Below, one piece after another: positions 11,755 through 23,505 of a stretch of DNA of 64,000 nt. A model generated the notes under the pieces. It was given only the letters and a program-made list of their open reading frames with translations, was not told where the DNA came from and did not search any database. Position numbers and translations under genes: made by a program. The first letter of the stretch is position 1, and the number at the start of each line of letters is the position of its first letter. Source of the DNA: Chrysemys picta bellii (taxonomy: Eukaryota > Chordata > Testudines > Emydidae). The stretch lies in the NCBI RefSeq assembly GCF_011386835.1, contig NC_088792.1, positions 59,276,081 to 59,340,080 on the forward strand. The letters are read 5' to 3'.

Positions 11755-12531
11755 TGACTCTGAAAACATCCACTCAATGTGCAGCGGCAGTCAAAAAAGC
11801 AAACAGAATGTTGGGAATCATTAAGAAGGAGATAGACAATAAGACAGAAAATATCATATTGCTTCTATATAAATCCATGGTATGCTCACCTCTTGAATAC
11901 TGACTGCAGATGTTGTCGCTCCATCTCAAAAAAAATATGTTGGAATTGGAAAAGGTTCAGAAAAGGACAACAAAAATGATTAGGGGAATGGAACGGCTTC
12001 CATATGAGGAGCAATTAATAAGATTGGGACTTTTCAGCTTGGAAAAGAGACAACTAAGAGGGGTTATGATAGAGATCTATACAATTATGTCTGCTGTGGA
12101 GAAAGGAAATAAGGAAGTGTTAGTTACTCCTTCTCATAACACAAGAACTAGGGGCCACCAAGTGAAATTAATAGGCAGCAGGTTTAAAACAAACTAAAGG
12201 AAGTATTTTTTCACACAATGCACAGTTAGCCTGTGGAACTCCTTGCCAGAGGATGTTGTGAAGGCCAAGACTGTAACAGGGTTCAAAAAAGAACTAGATA
12301 AATGAATGGAGGATAGGTCCATCAACGGCTATTAGCCAGGATGGGCAGGGATTGTGTCCCTAGCCTCTGTTTGCCAGAAGCTGGGAATGGGTGAATGGGG
12401 ATGGATCACTTGATGATTATCTGTTCTGTTCATTCCCTCTGGGCCATCTGGTATTGGCCACTGTCGGAAGATAGGATACTGGGTTAGATGGACCTTTGGT
12501 CTGACCCAGTATGGCCGTTCTTATGTTCTTG
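11755..12531 (+). mobile_element. CR1-like LINE, 5'-truncated 3' end
   Basis: This contains the C-terminal reverse-transcriptase coding end (11910-12197, with upstream codons in other frames) followed by the 3' untranslated part. The peptide has the typical 'LEKVQKRTTKMIRGMERLPY' and 'GLFSLEKRQLRG' strings of CR1/L2-type polymerases. The DNA ends in 'agtatggccgttcttatgtt', the usual 3' terminus of this family. Upstream codons are interrupted by stops and frame changes, so it is not active. It is the longest LINE relic in the window; a deleted cousin lies at 43575. Confidence 0.85.
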
Positions 12532-13155
12532 CTGTTGAATGGTTAGTGGACTGTATTGTATTTAAGACTACCAGAAAGATGTCCTAAATTTGCTCATTCA
12601 GCATGTGTTCTTTCACAGAGGCTGAGGAGTGACTGAAAATTTCACACATGGAAAGTAGCATGTGCAGGTATGAGTCAGAATGCAGTGGCAAAGCTCAATA
12701 ATGGAAGCAATTACATCGCATCCCACAAATGTTAAACCTATGCAGTCATAACCTCCCCTTCTCCCCCTCCCACTGAATAAAATGTGCTACTCTGGCAAGA
12801 TTGGTAAACCACTTTTATTGCTGTAATATGTAGAGAACTCCATTGCTGATGTTTCCTTTATCTTCTCTCCATTTTTTGTTTATTGCTATGCATCAGTTAT
12901 AAAAATATAAAACACTAAACATTACCTAAATCTGTAATTAATTTCAAATCACATATCAGTAAGCTAGTGTCTGAGCATCAGGATAAAAATAAGCTAAGCA
13001 AGCTATTACTAAAAACCACATTGACCTGCATGTTCATTTATGGGAATAAGGGGGTGGAAAGCATATTCTTGTATATATGCTGTGTAATTCATCCAACACC
13101 AAATACAGACTCCTCTAGGATGGAATACAACAGAGTAAAATTGTTTGGCACATTA
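12532..13155. other. Left flank of the 13.2-15.7 kb element
   Basis: AT-rich non-coding sequence. A 119-codon plus-strand frame (12967-13326) crosses the left end of the transposon and has no family signature, so I treat it as chance. Confidence 0.5.
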
Positions 13156-15676
13156 CACTGGTCTACAATTTTTGAGAAGTCGTCTGCTTCAGAGATAAAA
13201 TGTGTGCTATTTATTATGTATTTTGATGTGCTGAATTCAAATATGACAATTAAAACAACTGATTGGCTACTGTTTCTAAGATATTTAAGGTTTTACATTT
13301 TATGTCTATGTATATTGTGTAGATAGAGTTTTAATCATAAATTGTAAACCTAGGTCTTTTCATGTGTTTATGGTTGCTTTACATGATAATATTTCACCTG
13401 TCCTGTTTATGTAACACTTTAAAAATCAGCAAAAGGGTTATATAAATAAAATTTATTATGAAACAAAAGGCAAAAAACTATTATGTACATAGTTTAGTCC
13501 TATTCAGTGTCTACTCAGCGCTTCTTGGCTTGTCTCTTGTATTCATTAAATGGAGCATCTCTTGTCACTGTCCAGCAATAGTCTGCAAGCATTGATGGGC
13601 TCCATTTGCCCTGATAGTGTTTCTCCATTGTTGCAATGTCCTGGTGAAATCGCTCGCCGTGCTCGTTGCTCACTGCTCTGCAGTTCGGTGGAAAAAAATC
13701 TAGATGAGAGTGCAAAAAATGTATCTTTAGTGACATGTTGCAACCAAGGCTTTTGTATGCCTTGAGGAGGTATTCCACCAACAACCTGTAGTTGTCTGCC
13801 TTGTTGTTTCCGAGAAAATTTATTGCCACTATCTGGAAGGCTTTCCATGCCGTCTTTTCCTTGCCACGCAGTGCATGGTCAAATGCATCATCTCGAAGAA
13901 GTTCACGAATCTGAGGACCAACAAAGACACCTTCCTTTATCTTAGCTTCACTTAACCTTGGAAATTTTCCACGGAGGTACTTGAAAGCTGCTTGTGTTTT
14001 GTCAATGGCCTTGACAAAGTTCTTCATCAGACCCAGCTTGATGTGTAAGGGTGGTAACAAAATCTTCCTTGATTCAACAAGTGGTGGATGCTGAACACTT
14101 TTCCTCTCAGGCTCCAATGACTGTTGGCCAATCTTTCTTGATGTAGTGGGAATCTCTTGCACGACTATCCCATTCGCAGAGAAAACAGCAGTACTTTGTG
14201 TATCCAGTCTGCAGACCAAGCAAGAGAGCAACAACCTTCAAATCGCCACAAAGCTGCCACTGACGTTGGACATAGTTTATGCACTTCAAAAGTTGTTTCA
14301 TGTTGTCATAGGTTTCCTTCATATGGACTGCATGACCAACTGGAATTGATGGCAAAACATTGCCATTATGCAGTAAAACAGCTTTAAGACTCATCTTCGA
14401 TGAATCAATGAACAGTCTCCACACATCTGGATCGTGAACGATGTTGAGGGCTGCCATCACACCATCGATGTTGTTGCAGGCTACAAGATCACCTTCCATG
14501 AAGAAGAAAGGGACAAGATCCTTTTGACGGTCAGGGAACATGGAAACCCTAACATCACCTGCCAGGAGATTCCACTGCTGTAGTCTGGAGCCCAACAGCT
14601 CTGCCCCTGACAAGGTCATTCAGTTCACCTTGTGTTATGAGGTGTGGTTCAGAGGAGAAGGATGGGAGAAAATGTGGGTCCTGTGACATTGATGGTTCAG
14701 GACCAGAAGTTTCATCCTCTTCCTCTTCCTCGTCTGACTCAAGTGAGAATGATTCTGGTGCATCAGGAACCGGCAGTCCTTCTCCGTGGGGTACTGGTCG
14801 TATAGCTGATGGAATGTTTGGATAATGCACAGTCCACTTTTTCTTCTTTGACACACCTTTCCCAACTGGAGGCACCATGCAGAAGTAACAATTGCTGGTA
14901 TGATCTGTTGGCTCTCTCCAAATCATTGGCACTGCAAAAGGCATAGATTTCCTTTTCCTGTTCAACCACTGGCCAAGCTTTGTTGCACAAGTGTTGCAGC
15001 ATATGTGTGGGGCCCTCCTCTTGTCCTGATCTCCAATTTGGCAGCCAAAATAAAGGTGATAGGCTTTCTTAACCATAGTGATTATACTGCGCTTTTGTGA
15101 TGCAAAAGTCACTTCACCACAAACATAGCAGAAGTTATCTGCACTGTTCACACAAGTACGAGGCATCTCTGCTCACTTTGGCTAAACAGAAATGTGTCCC
15201 TTTGCAAAATCAAACACTGACAAATAAGAGAGCACGACACTGTATGATTTCTAGAGCTGATATAGGGCAATTTGTTCAGCAGAGTGATGTAAGCTTCGTT
15301 ATGATTGCATCATCCATGACTTCTAGGAATAACATGATGCAATTCATATCATGTATGACGCAATACCAGCTTCAGATTGCATCATTCATTGTTTTGCCTA
15401 AAAAGCAAGTACTGTCCAAACCCAGTCATAGATTTATTCATAGATCCAGTCAAAGATGTATTTTAGTCATTTCTGGTTTAAATTGAGATCCCTTCCCTTT
15501 ATAACTCACTTATCCTCCGCCATTCCCAAGTCAAGGGTTGTATATACTGACCCAATAGCATATCTTGAAAACTAGAGCCAATCAACAATTTTAAGCATCA
15601 TTTTCGTTCTCAGTGACCCAGAATTAGTAAAGTTTGACTACATTTATTTCAGAAGCATTTTGGCTGTAGAGCAGTG
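13156..15676 (-). mobile_element. Candidate DNA transposon with 12-bp inverted ends and an unfamiliar transposase-like gene
   Basis: The left end cactggtctaca (13156-13167) and the right end tgtagagcagtg (15665-15676) are inverted copies with one mismatch. Subterminal similarity continues inward: 'gattggct' followed by a 'tttc[a/t]aagatat' block occurs at 13260-13285 and, inverted, at 15560-15585. Between them lies one minus-strand gene (13515-15166). The 2521-bp length fits an autonomous element. Flanks give no clean target duplication: 13147-13154 ggcacatt against 15677-15684 gtatcatt match at 5 of 8, and a 'ta' lies beside each end. The superfamily is therefore undecided. CACTG ends are seen in more than one superfamily. 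Confidence 0.6.
13515..15166 (-). pseudogene. RNase H-like transposase-like protein, intronless, two frameshifts
   Basis: About 550 codons spread over three frames: 15166 to about 14605, 14619 to about 14120, and about 14125 to 13515. The ATG at 15166 opens a Cys-rich N-terminus (CYVC, then CCNTC about 40 residues on, then CYFC), likely zinc-binding, followed by an acidic SDEEEEED linker. The middle part has FIDSSK (D codon 14404-14406) followed by a beta-hairpin-like 'SLKAVLLHNG', then CGDLKV (D codon 14242-14244) and a CCFLC pair. The last part has EHGERFHQD (E codon 13653-13655) and ADYCW near the end. I infer a D-D-E RNase H-fold catalytic core. From memory, the protein resembles unnamed proteins of arthropods, cnidarians and some vertebrates. 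The first break appears to be a small deletion and the second a one-base shift, so this copy is dead. A domesticated gene is the alternative, but the inverted ends argue for a transposon. Confidence 0.75.
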
Positions 15677-16072
15677 GTATCATTTAGGTTTCCACTACAC
15701 TCATGTGCATCCTGAGAACACATAATTAAACATAGAGAATGTACTTCAGTGGGTTATTTTTTGTTCTGTTCACATTGTCTTTTTTACGTACAGCACCATT
15801 AAAGTAAGATTGGCAGAATTCTATTTTTCATTTGTTTATATTTTTGACTGATAATATAACGGTTGTATTTTTAAGAATTTTTGACAATTATTATCAATTT
15901 AAATTTTCTCTATTGTGGGAAATTATGTGTGGGGCACTCAGACAATAGTTACTTAAGGAGAGTCGATGTTAAGATAAAAAAAATTAAAACTTTATAGCCA
16001 TTAAAACACAAATTGTCAACATCACATATCAAAATATTCAAAGCAAAACATCCTTAAATCAATCTCTAATAA
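15677..16072. other. No recognisable feature
   Basis: AT-rich non-coding spacer between two transposons. Confidence 0.5.
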
Positions 16073-16080
16073 GTTCTCAA

Positions 16081-16544
16081 CAGGGCCGGCTCCAGGCACC
16101 AGGCACCCAAGCACATGCTTGGGGCGGCACCTGGTAAGGGGCGGCGGGGGGGGCGCTCCGGCAGCGCGGCATGGCGCTGGGGGGCAGGCTCCGGTTGCGC
16201 GGGGCTCAGCGAAGGGGGCGGCGCGGGTGCGGCGCTGGAGGGGGGTTCCGGCGGCACTCGGCAGGGGGCGGGGCAGGCTCCGGCGGCGCGGCGCTCGGCG
16301 GGGGGGCAGCGCAGGGCTTGGCGCTGGGGGGGGTGCAGCGCTCGGGGGGGTGCGGCGCGGGTGCGGCGCTGGAGGGGGATTCCGGCGGCGCTCGGCAGGG
16401 GGCGGGGGCGGGCTCCGGCGACGTGGCGCTGGGGGGGGGCGGCGCGGGGCTCGGCGCTCGGGGGGGGGGTTCCGGCGGCGCTCGGGGGGGGGGCGGCGCT
16501 TTTTTTTGCTGCTTGGGGCAGCAAAAAAGCTAGAGCCGGCCCTG
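16081..16544. mobile_element. hAT-type MITE with CAGGGCCGGCTC ends and 8-bp target duplication
   Basis: Perfect 12-bp inverted ends (cagggccggctc at 16081-16092, complement at 16533-16544) are flanked by a perfect 8-bp direct repeat gttctcaa (16073-16080 and 16545-16552). Eight-bp duplications and CAG-type ends are characteristic of hAT transposons. The inside is extremely GC-rich with many G runs and a 134-bp internal repeat (a block starting at 16221 recurs at 16355). There is no transposase. Proline- and glycine-rich open frames on both strands arise from the composition. Confidence 0.9.
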
Positions 16545-16552
16545 GTTCTCAA

Positions 16553-17186
16553 GAGGCATTTTTCTTACTTTGCTTATCTATACATTTTGATTATTATCAA
16601 CAGAATTTTTTTCTTCTGTTTGTGAATGTGACATTGATGGTTACCAACATTTACAGATAAAAATCTAATCCTTCCAAGCCTTCATATATGAAACCCAATT
16701 TGATGCTGACTCATCAGTCTGGTTGATGAGTTGACCTTCAATCCCTAGTCTGATTGAATAGTAAGATTAGATTGATAATACATCAAATGGGTCTCCGAAA
16801 TACTTGATATCAGGAATTTCAGCTCCTACACTTTTAATTTCAACAGATTAAATGTTGAAGTCCTACAGCTTTGTAAGAGCTTTGGAGCTTTCATTCTTTG
16901 TACTGAATAAGTGAGTTTGAGGAGTACAATCGTCTCCAGGGAATCCTCTCATAAGATTCTCAGAAGCAGGTATTTTAGTAAGTGCCTGAGAAGGCACATG
17001 ACATTACAAGACAATTTATATAGTACAAACAGATACAAAATTGGAATCCATACTCTCGTTCATTCACGCAAGTTTGTGTTAGTAAATCTTTACATATAAA
17101 AAGAAAACAAACCATTCATATAAAGAAATGAATAAAAAAGGGTTAAGCACATAACCATATCATATGCCTTAGTACTTGACAGTAAG
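16553..17186. other. No recognisable feature
   Basis: AT-rich non-coding spacer between two hAT-type MITEs. Confidence 0.5.
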
Positions 17187-17560
17187 CAGCAGTTCTCAAA
17201 CTGTGGGTCAGGTCAGGACCCCAAAGTGGGTCGTGACTTTGTTTTAATGGGGTCGCCAGGGCTGATGTTAAACTTGCTGGGGCCCAGGGCTGAAGCCCAA
17301 GCCCCAGCATCTGGGGCGGAGGGCTTTAGCCCAGGGTGGCAGGGCTCAGTTTACAGCTCCCCCCCACCTGGGGCTGAAGAAGCCCTTGGTCTTTGGCCCC
17401 CCTGCCCGGAGTGGTGGAGCTCAGGCCTGGGCTTTGGCCTCCCCCCGCCCAGGGGGGTGGGGCTCAGGTGTGGTCAAGCTTTGGTCCCCCCTCCTGGGGT
17501 CGTGTAGTAATTGTTGTTGTCAGAAGGGGGTTGCGGTGCAGTGAAGTTTGAGAACCCCTG
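17187..17560. mobile_element. hAT-type MITE with 'ttctcaaact' ends
   Basis: The left end cagcagttctcaaactg (17187 on) is answered by agtttgagaacccctg at the right end (to 17560). The flanks share cagta (17180-17184 and 17561-17565), a worn 8-bp duplication. The body contains the 'gtgggtcgtgac' and 'ggggtcg' words common to this class and a GC-rich middle. It is 374 bp and non-coding; the 93-codon frame inside is compositional. Confidence 0.8.
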
Positions 17561-17565
17561 CAGTA

Positions 17566-20500
17566 GAAGATTAGGCAGTTTAATGCATATATTATTAACC
17601 ATAACTGAGCGAACCAGTAGGCGTTAGATGACTTTCCACTGAATCATATTTACGTGGATACTCATTCACTTGGGATCCATTCCCATTTATCCTGTTGCCT
17701 ATTACCCACAGCAGTATTCCTTTAATGGGAAGGGCAGATAACAGTCCAGCACAGCTGCTGTGACTGCTATGACTCTGTGAGCAGACACTGGAAGTCTAGG
17801 TGCTCTTCCTGTACCGTTCAGCTCAAAAAGCAGTCTCCGCTGGTAGTAGGAATTTTGGTCTTTAAATGCAATTTATAGTTAAATGCTAAGCTATAGATTT
17901 ATGTTAGAGCTAGCTGGAGCTGAATGTTGTTAGAGCTTTTAGCAGGGAGCATGACACTGCAGAGACTGATTTAGAACAAGGCAATGAGTTATGGTGGCAA
18001 ATTATCAATTACAAAATATTTAATAACCCCCCCATCATACAAGTCACATCTTTCTTATATTTGTCAATGTTCTAAGCTAACTGCCTTGAGTACCAGTGCT
18101 AGAGTCCTGTGAAAATCAGCATTTTTGCATCACACAGGATTCATTTGCACGTTTTCCGTGGTTTTGCTCTTTGCAGGTTTTCACCTTCTTTCCATTCCCT
18201 CAAGTTTCAGGCATGAGAGACCCCTGCTTGCCATTCGTACTATGCAACTGGTCACATTTCCTGCTCGCTGATTGGATTAATTATATTTTTTAGAGGGAGA
18301 ATACAGAGGAAATAATGAACACCACCACATTTCTCGCACCTGTTCATGAAACTTTTGGGATTCATCAACATTTTTATGGATACTGTACCAGCAGGAGCAC
18401 AGTACTGTTGTTTCCAATTTAAAAAAAAATGAAGAATTGCAAGTTCTATTAACATAATCTATTAGCGGAACCCAGATAGCTGTGAAACACTGTTTTGTCA
18501 TTGGCTTAAGAGGTTTGCAATGTATTGTAATTCCGCCTATCATCAAAAGTCTCACAGCTACATTTTTTTGCACCCCATAGACAGCTGATCTCTTATCTGT
18601 ATGGGGACTGTTACTTCTTTAGGCACAAATGCTCTTCTTGGTGCACAGCTTTAATACAGCGACTGTGTGCTGAGAAGGTCCATGGGAGCTGATGGCTGTG
18701 GTTGTGGTGATGGTGGGGGTTGTCCCTATCTCAAGAGGCAGCAACAGAATGGCTCCACAGCAGCTACTATAGCCTACCGGTTGTAACACCCTTCTGCCCA
18801 TTGCTAAGGGTGAATCTGTGTAGTCTCACAACTACCAGTCTAGCCTCTTCTTGGGAACTCACCACTTCCTTGATGCACAAGGACAGAAAACCTTCTGAAA
18901 AGCACAGCCTCGCCCCTCCACTGCAGATGACAAACCTAATTGCGCCCTTGTAGTTATGATTCTGAGCCTTCCACACCAGATGGGAAAGACAGGACTTGCC
19001 CCTGAGTTTTGGAGAGAAAAGATATAAGGGCAATTGCCAATAATTACATCAAAGCAAGAATATCTGAAGTCATCCATTACATCACTCTGATCTGAATTTA
19101 GCATCTATACATCCTGAAAAATCTATAATGAAATTGGAACAATGTTTTAAATAAAGATTCATATGCACACACCCTTCCCTGCCCCCTAATATTTGAGGAC
19201 CAGTAGTGGACATCATTGCTGAACCTGGTGGTCTGGGGGGCAGACAGTTGATATAGCCTGAGAATGGGGGCTATTAGAGGGGCATGTCTTAAAAATGATC
19301 CTCCATGTAACTTCCCTTTGTTTGGTTGTTTTGGCAGAGTTTCTATTAATGCCTTGCCTTTTGTTCCTTAATTTTTTTGACAGGAGCAGTGGGTACGGGA
19401 AGAATGCAACTTTGGCCTTTAAATATCTATATATCTATATAAACAGTGTTGAAAGGAGAACTAGAAGCTGATATTTATCTCTTAAATCCAAACCATCAGA
19501 TACTCAGGAAAAAAAAAGATCTCAGATTCTATTTTTAAGAGTAACGTGATCCCTGGCATGGATAGCTCAGAATAAATGCCTTGAAACTGTTCTGCCAGGA
19601 AAAAAAAGAAAATCAACTTGAAACCAAAAGGATAACTTCACTGTCAGCGTGCCTTAAATGAGAAAGTGTGTGAATAGTAATTTCTCTGAAAAGCAGTTCA
19701 AAACTGGTAAGATTGAAGCCTTTAATTTTTCCAGGCTTTCGTTTGTCTTTGAGTGTGGAAGTAAGATTTTTCATACAAGCAAAGAAAATAACCTGAGTAA
19801 GAAAAGGTTGGGAGGAGGAGGTACAGCTGAAAAGACAAATAAATTAGAACCAAATATCTTTATTTATATTTTTATTAATAAATATAATACATATATATTT
19901 CATGATATTAAAAAAATAGATTATCTGTAAAGCTGCACAGACCATTAATTTAGTTTAGCTCTGTTAAATTCTAACTACAGACTATTAGTTTGATGTACTA
20001 GTACTCTCTTTCATTTTGTTTGGGAAGCACTGGACATTATGATACAAATCAAAAAGCAGCAGACTTTTTAAAAAGAGGACCTTTTCCACCTTTAAAAATA
20101 TCTTGTAGCCATTTTGAGTAGTGCTGGTCTGGAAAGAAAACAGATTAGAATGTTTGATAATAGAGGAAGGAAATATTATTATCACAGCTTGAAATCTGTT
20201 AGCAGGGCTTTCCAAACGGGGCAAACATTGAAGTCAAATACAAACTCAATTACAAGAAGATTTTCAACTTGTCAAAAATAATTGCATTAATGTCAACAAT
20301 GCTGAAGGTCTAAAACAAGGAAACTATTGTATGATGTCTCCAGAAAGAAAGATGAAAGGAATGCATGGTGTAGTTGTAGCAAAGGGTCCAAAAATGCTCA
20401 CATTTATTTTGGTTTTAGTACGGAGGCCAACGACCACAATACTGCATAAAACTGAAACACGAATCTGTAACTTTCAGACAGTTGTTACATCATATATTGA

Positions 20501-20832
20501 CCATGAAATAGTAATTAAGATGAACCATTTAGTTATCTGGCTTGTCTAGAACCTAAAGTTGGATTAAACACAATGTGGGAGAGAAGGGCAGGCGCTTTGG
20601 GAGATATAAGTTACCAGCTGCCTGAAAGCTGACTATTATTCCCATGGCATGATGTTCTACATTTTGCTGGTAGTGCTTCAGCTAGGGAAAGTGTATTTAG
20701 GAAAATCTGGTGACTACTAGAGAAATTACATGTCATTATAGTCCCTTAATGATTTAAATGGCAGATTTGATCAACATTCTACTTCTGTTCTAATCACGTT
20801 GAGAAGTAAATACAGAACATATGGTACCCGGG
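17566..20832. other. No recognisable feature
   Basis: A long non-coding stretch. There is an AT-only run near 19858-19900 and a 'tatatatctatata' run near 19423-19441. No gene, inverted ends or tandem array were recognised. Confidence 0.45.
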
Positions 20833-20930
20833 GGCCAAGTTCTGCTCTTACTTACACTGGAGTAATTCCACTGACTTTAACAGAATTAATACGGATTTAG
20901 TATAGGTGAAATAAGAGTAGGATGTAGCCC
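20833..20930. repeat. Palindromic MITE-like repeat
   Basis: Starts 'ggccaagttctgctctta' and ends with an approximate complement ('taagagtaggatgtagcc'). The middle is the 'ttccactgactttaa' block common to this short palindromic family in sauropsid DNA. It is about 98 bp and non-coding. Confidence 0.45.
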
Positions 20931-21063
20931 AATTTCTTCCTTCTTTAGGCAGAGTTAGCTACATAGCTATCTTTATAGCTTCTCAGCAATGTAAGACCAG
21001 TGGAGTCTTCTCTTTTGGCCCATAAAGCACAGAATTGTGGATCCGCTAGGAGTGATGGTTTGG

Positions 21064-21170
21064 GGGCAGATTTTCACGGGCATTAGGCATCAAGGGACTA
21101 TTAAAAATCCCACTAGGCACCTATATAGGTGCCTAAATGCATTTGAAAGTCTGGCCCTTAGATCATAAAA
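21064..21170. repeat. 'ggcacctaa/ttttcaaa' interspersed repeat copy
   Basis: Contains 'gattttcacgggcattaggc', an internal palindrome 'aggcacctatataggtgcct' (21115-21134) and ends 'gaaagtctggccctta'. The same ending recurs at 23485-23503, and related words recur at 21893-22190 and 30707-30910. The family name is unknown to me. Confidence 0.5.
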
Positions 21171-21892
21171 CATGGTACCCACAGATTCCAACAAAGAAAT
21201 GGGGGAACATCAGCATTTTTTTATCTCAGTCATGGCTGATGTCATCTAGAATTACCTTCTGCTCTCTGTTACACCAGTTCAAATATCCAGAGTAGCTCCA
21301 TTAAACTTTTGGGGCTGTAATATAACAGACAATTTTTAAAAAACACAGGGCCTGATTTTCATTTAGACTAAAGTCTCTTTAAATTTCTCTGGGACCACTT
21401 TAAGGCCCCTTTACACTGCCAGAGTGGTGTCAATGAGCCTTAGTATAAATGGGAATGAAACTCATAATCTCTAATTCTAGGGGTGCATTAGAATGTTGTC
21501 TAGTAAAAACAGGTTGAAATTGAAGAGAGGGAAAAAGATGGTATTAAGAATGAATACAGGATTCTTTAAGCATGGATGCAGAGGAAACATGGGGGAGGAG
21601 CATGCAGGGTCACGTGACCCTCCCTCCCGATTTGCTGCTTGGCTTGTACTGAGCATGCTCATACAGACTGAGCATGCTCAGTAACACTGCTGAAGCCAGC
21701 TGCCCTCACTCTGCCCCTCCTCCCCCTCATCAGCAGGCACAGGTTGTCTCTGCATGGATGTCACTAATTTACTACAATACTTCCGCTGTGTTATTAACTA
21801 TTTGGGAGTTCATTTGAATATGAACTAAAACGTTAATAGTTTCACAAGTCCTACCGTCTTACTCCATATTTACACATCTTTTTTCTTCGGCA

Positions 21893-22190
21893 TAATGTTC
21901 AAAAGCACTTAAGGGATGCATTTTTAAATGTGTTTAGGCACCTAAAGATGCAGGTTAATATCCCAGTGGGATTTTCAAAAGTGTCTAAGCAGGTTAGGTG
22001 CCTAATTCCCATTGGTTTCAATTGGATTTATGTGCCTAACCTTCTTAAGTATTTCTGAAAATTCCACTGGGGTTATTTGCATCTCTTGGCACCTACATAC
22101 CTTTACAAATCTGGCCTTACGTACTCAAGTCACTTTTAAAACTGGAACAAAGTCTCCTAAATCATGTAGGTACTTTTGCAAATTTTACCC
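21893..22190. repeat. 'ggcacctaa/ttttcaaa' interspersed repeat, longer copy
   Basis: Several reiterations of 'tttcaaaag', 'taggtgccta' and 'aggcacctaaag' in both orientations over about 300 bp. It probably represents two or more overlapping copies or a multi-palindrome member of the family at 21064. Confidence 0.45.
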
Positions 22191-23094
22191 TAAGTCTAAT
22201 AGTTTCTCCACTTAACTTTACTGGTCCTGATAAATTCTCTTTTTGGCACAAAACAGGAACTAATTATGATGTCAACAACAGCATGTGACTCAAACAGTTT
22301 TGCTGGGAGGGAGACTCATTGAGGAGGTACAAATGTTAATTTTCTTTTAGGTTTTGTGAACTATTGAAGTTGAACATAGTTCACATTCAATAACACATAC
22401 AAATATTTTAATAAACTACCTGACTCCCACACTTTAAGATCCAGTATTTTGCTAACTGTCAGGGGTAGTAACACTTTGGCAGGGCAGTCCAAACACATTC
22501 TTCTAAGCCCACTTCATAGACTGATGATGAGAAGGAGAAATGTTCAACTCCTGCCATTATTTGTTTAAAAGTGCAGTCAAAAAAGTGGATTAATTTCCTT
22601 GTATATAGTCTTTTCACCTTGAAAATCTGCTCCTATTCCTTAGCACTAAATCTGCTTCCAAATACTTTACATTGTCAAAAACCTGTGATATTTTTGAAGT
22701 TATACAATGAATGTATATAATGCCAAATATTCCCTCGGTATATATTTGCTGTTTATTTTATATTCATTCCATAAAGAAGTTAGCAGATCAAATTTTCATG
22801 TAGCAGCAGAATGTGTATGTTCATGTTATAAGTCAGATTGAATGTTTACTTGGTCTTGAGTAAGGGTGTGGTGCATAACTGCCCAAGGAATTATGATTTA
22901 GACAGCTCTTAAGGGTCACAGTTCTCTGGGTCTCTTGTTGCACAAGCAGGGGAATATGCTGTGTAGATCTGCTACCAGATGTTGCACATCACCCCTTTAA
23001 GTCCAATGAGCTCTGCTGGCTGGCACATTAACGAGACAAGTACGGATGGAGCCATTACATGGAGAGTAGGGGACATTTAGGCACAGATTAAAGG
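22191..23094. other. No recognisable feature
   Basis: AT-rich non-coding DNA without visible repeat structure. Confidence 0.5.
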
Positions 23095-23096
23095 TA

Positions 23097-23301
23097 CACC
23101 TCTACCCTGATATAACGCTGTCCTCGGGAGCCAAAAAATCTTACCGCATTATAGGTAAAACCGCGTTCTATCGAACTTGCTTTGATCTGCCGGAGCGCGC
23201 AGCCCCGCCCTGTCCTGCCCCCCCCCCCCCCCGGAGCACTGCTTTACCGCGTTAATCCGAATTTGTGTTATATCAGGTGGCGTTATATCGGGGTAGAGCT
23301 G
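23097..23301. mobile_element. Tc1/mariner-type MITE with TA duplication
   Basis: Inverted ends of 21 bp (23097-23117 and 23281-23301; 19 of 21 match, 'ctaccc[t/c]gatataacg') are flanked on both sides by TA (23095-23096, 23302-23303). The inside has a worn second pair of 'gcgtt/accgcg' words and a C15 run at 23218-23232. TA duplication plus such ends fit the Tc1/mariner group, possibly Tigger/pogo-like. No coding sequence. Confidence 0.8.
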
Positions 23302-23324
23302 TATTTAGACATTGCTGCACTGAG

Positions 23325-23505
23325 AGTTGCAATGCCAGAAGTCTCATTTTCAAAAGGGATTTCAGCACCGAGGAGCCAAAATTCCAATGACAATCAATGG
23401 GATTTAGACTTCTAGATGACTAAATCAATTTTGAAAATGAGACTTAGGCATTTCAATGCTGAACAGAGCAATGCCTAAATACCTTTGAAAGTCTGGACCT
23501 TAGCC
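23325..23505. repeat. 'ttttcaaa' interspersed repeat copy
   Basis: Two inverted blocks: 'gtctcattttcaaaa' (23341-23355) and 'ttttgaaaatgagac' (23430-23444) are perfect complements. The copy ends 'gaaagtctggacctta'. It is a clear palindromic member of the family at 21064. Confidence 0.6.

Noticed and set aside
12967..13326. 119-codon plus-strand frame
   Set aside because: It crosses the left end of the 13.2-15.7 kb element, is hydrophobic and irregular, and matches nothing I know.
14146..14825. Plus-strand frames opposite the transposase-like gene
   Set aside because: Shadows of the minus-strand coding sequence, whose Cys clusters and acidic tract explain the pattern.
16022..16660. Several 120-180-codon Pro/Gly/Ala/Arg-rich frames on both strands
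   Set aside because: They lie inside the G-rich core of a hAT-type MITE, overlap in most frames and reflect base composition only.
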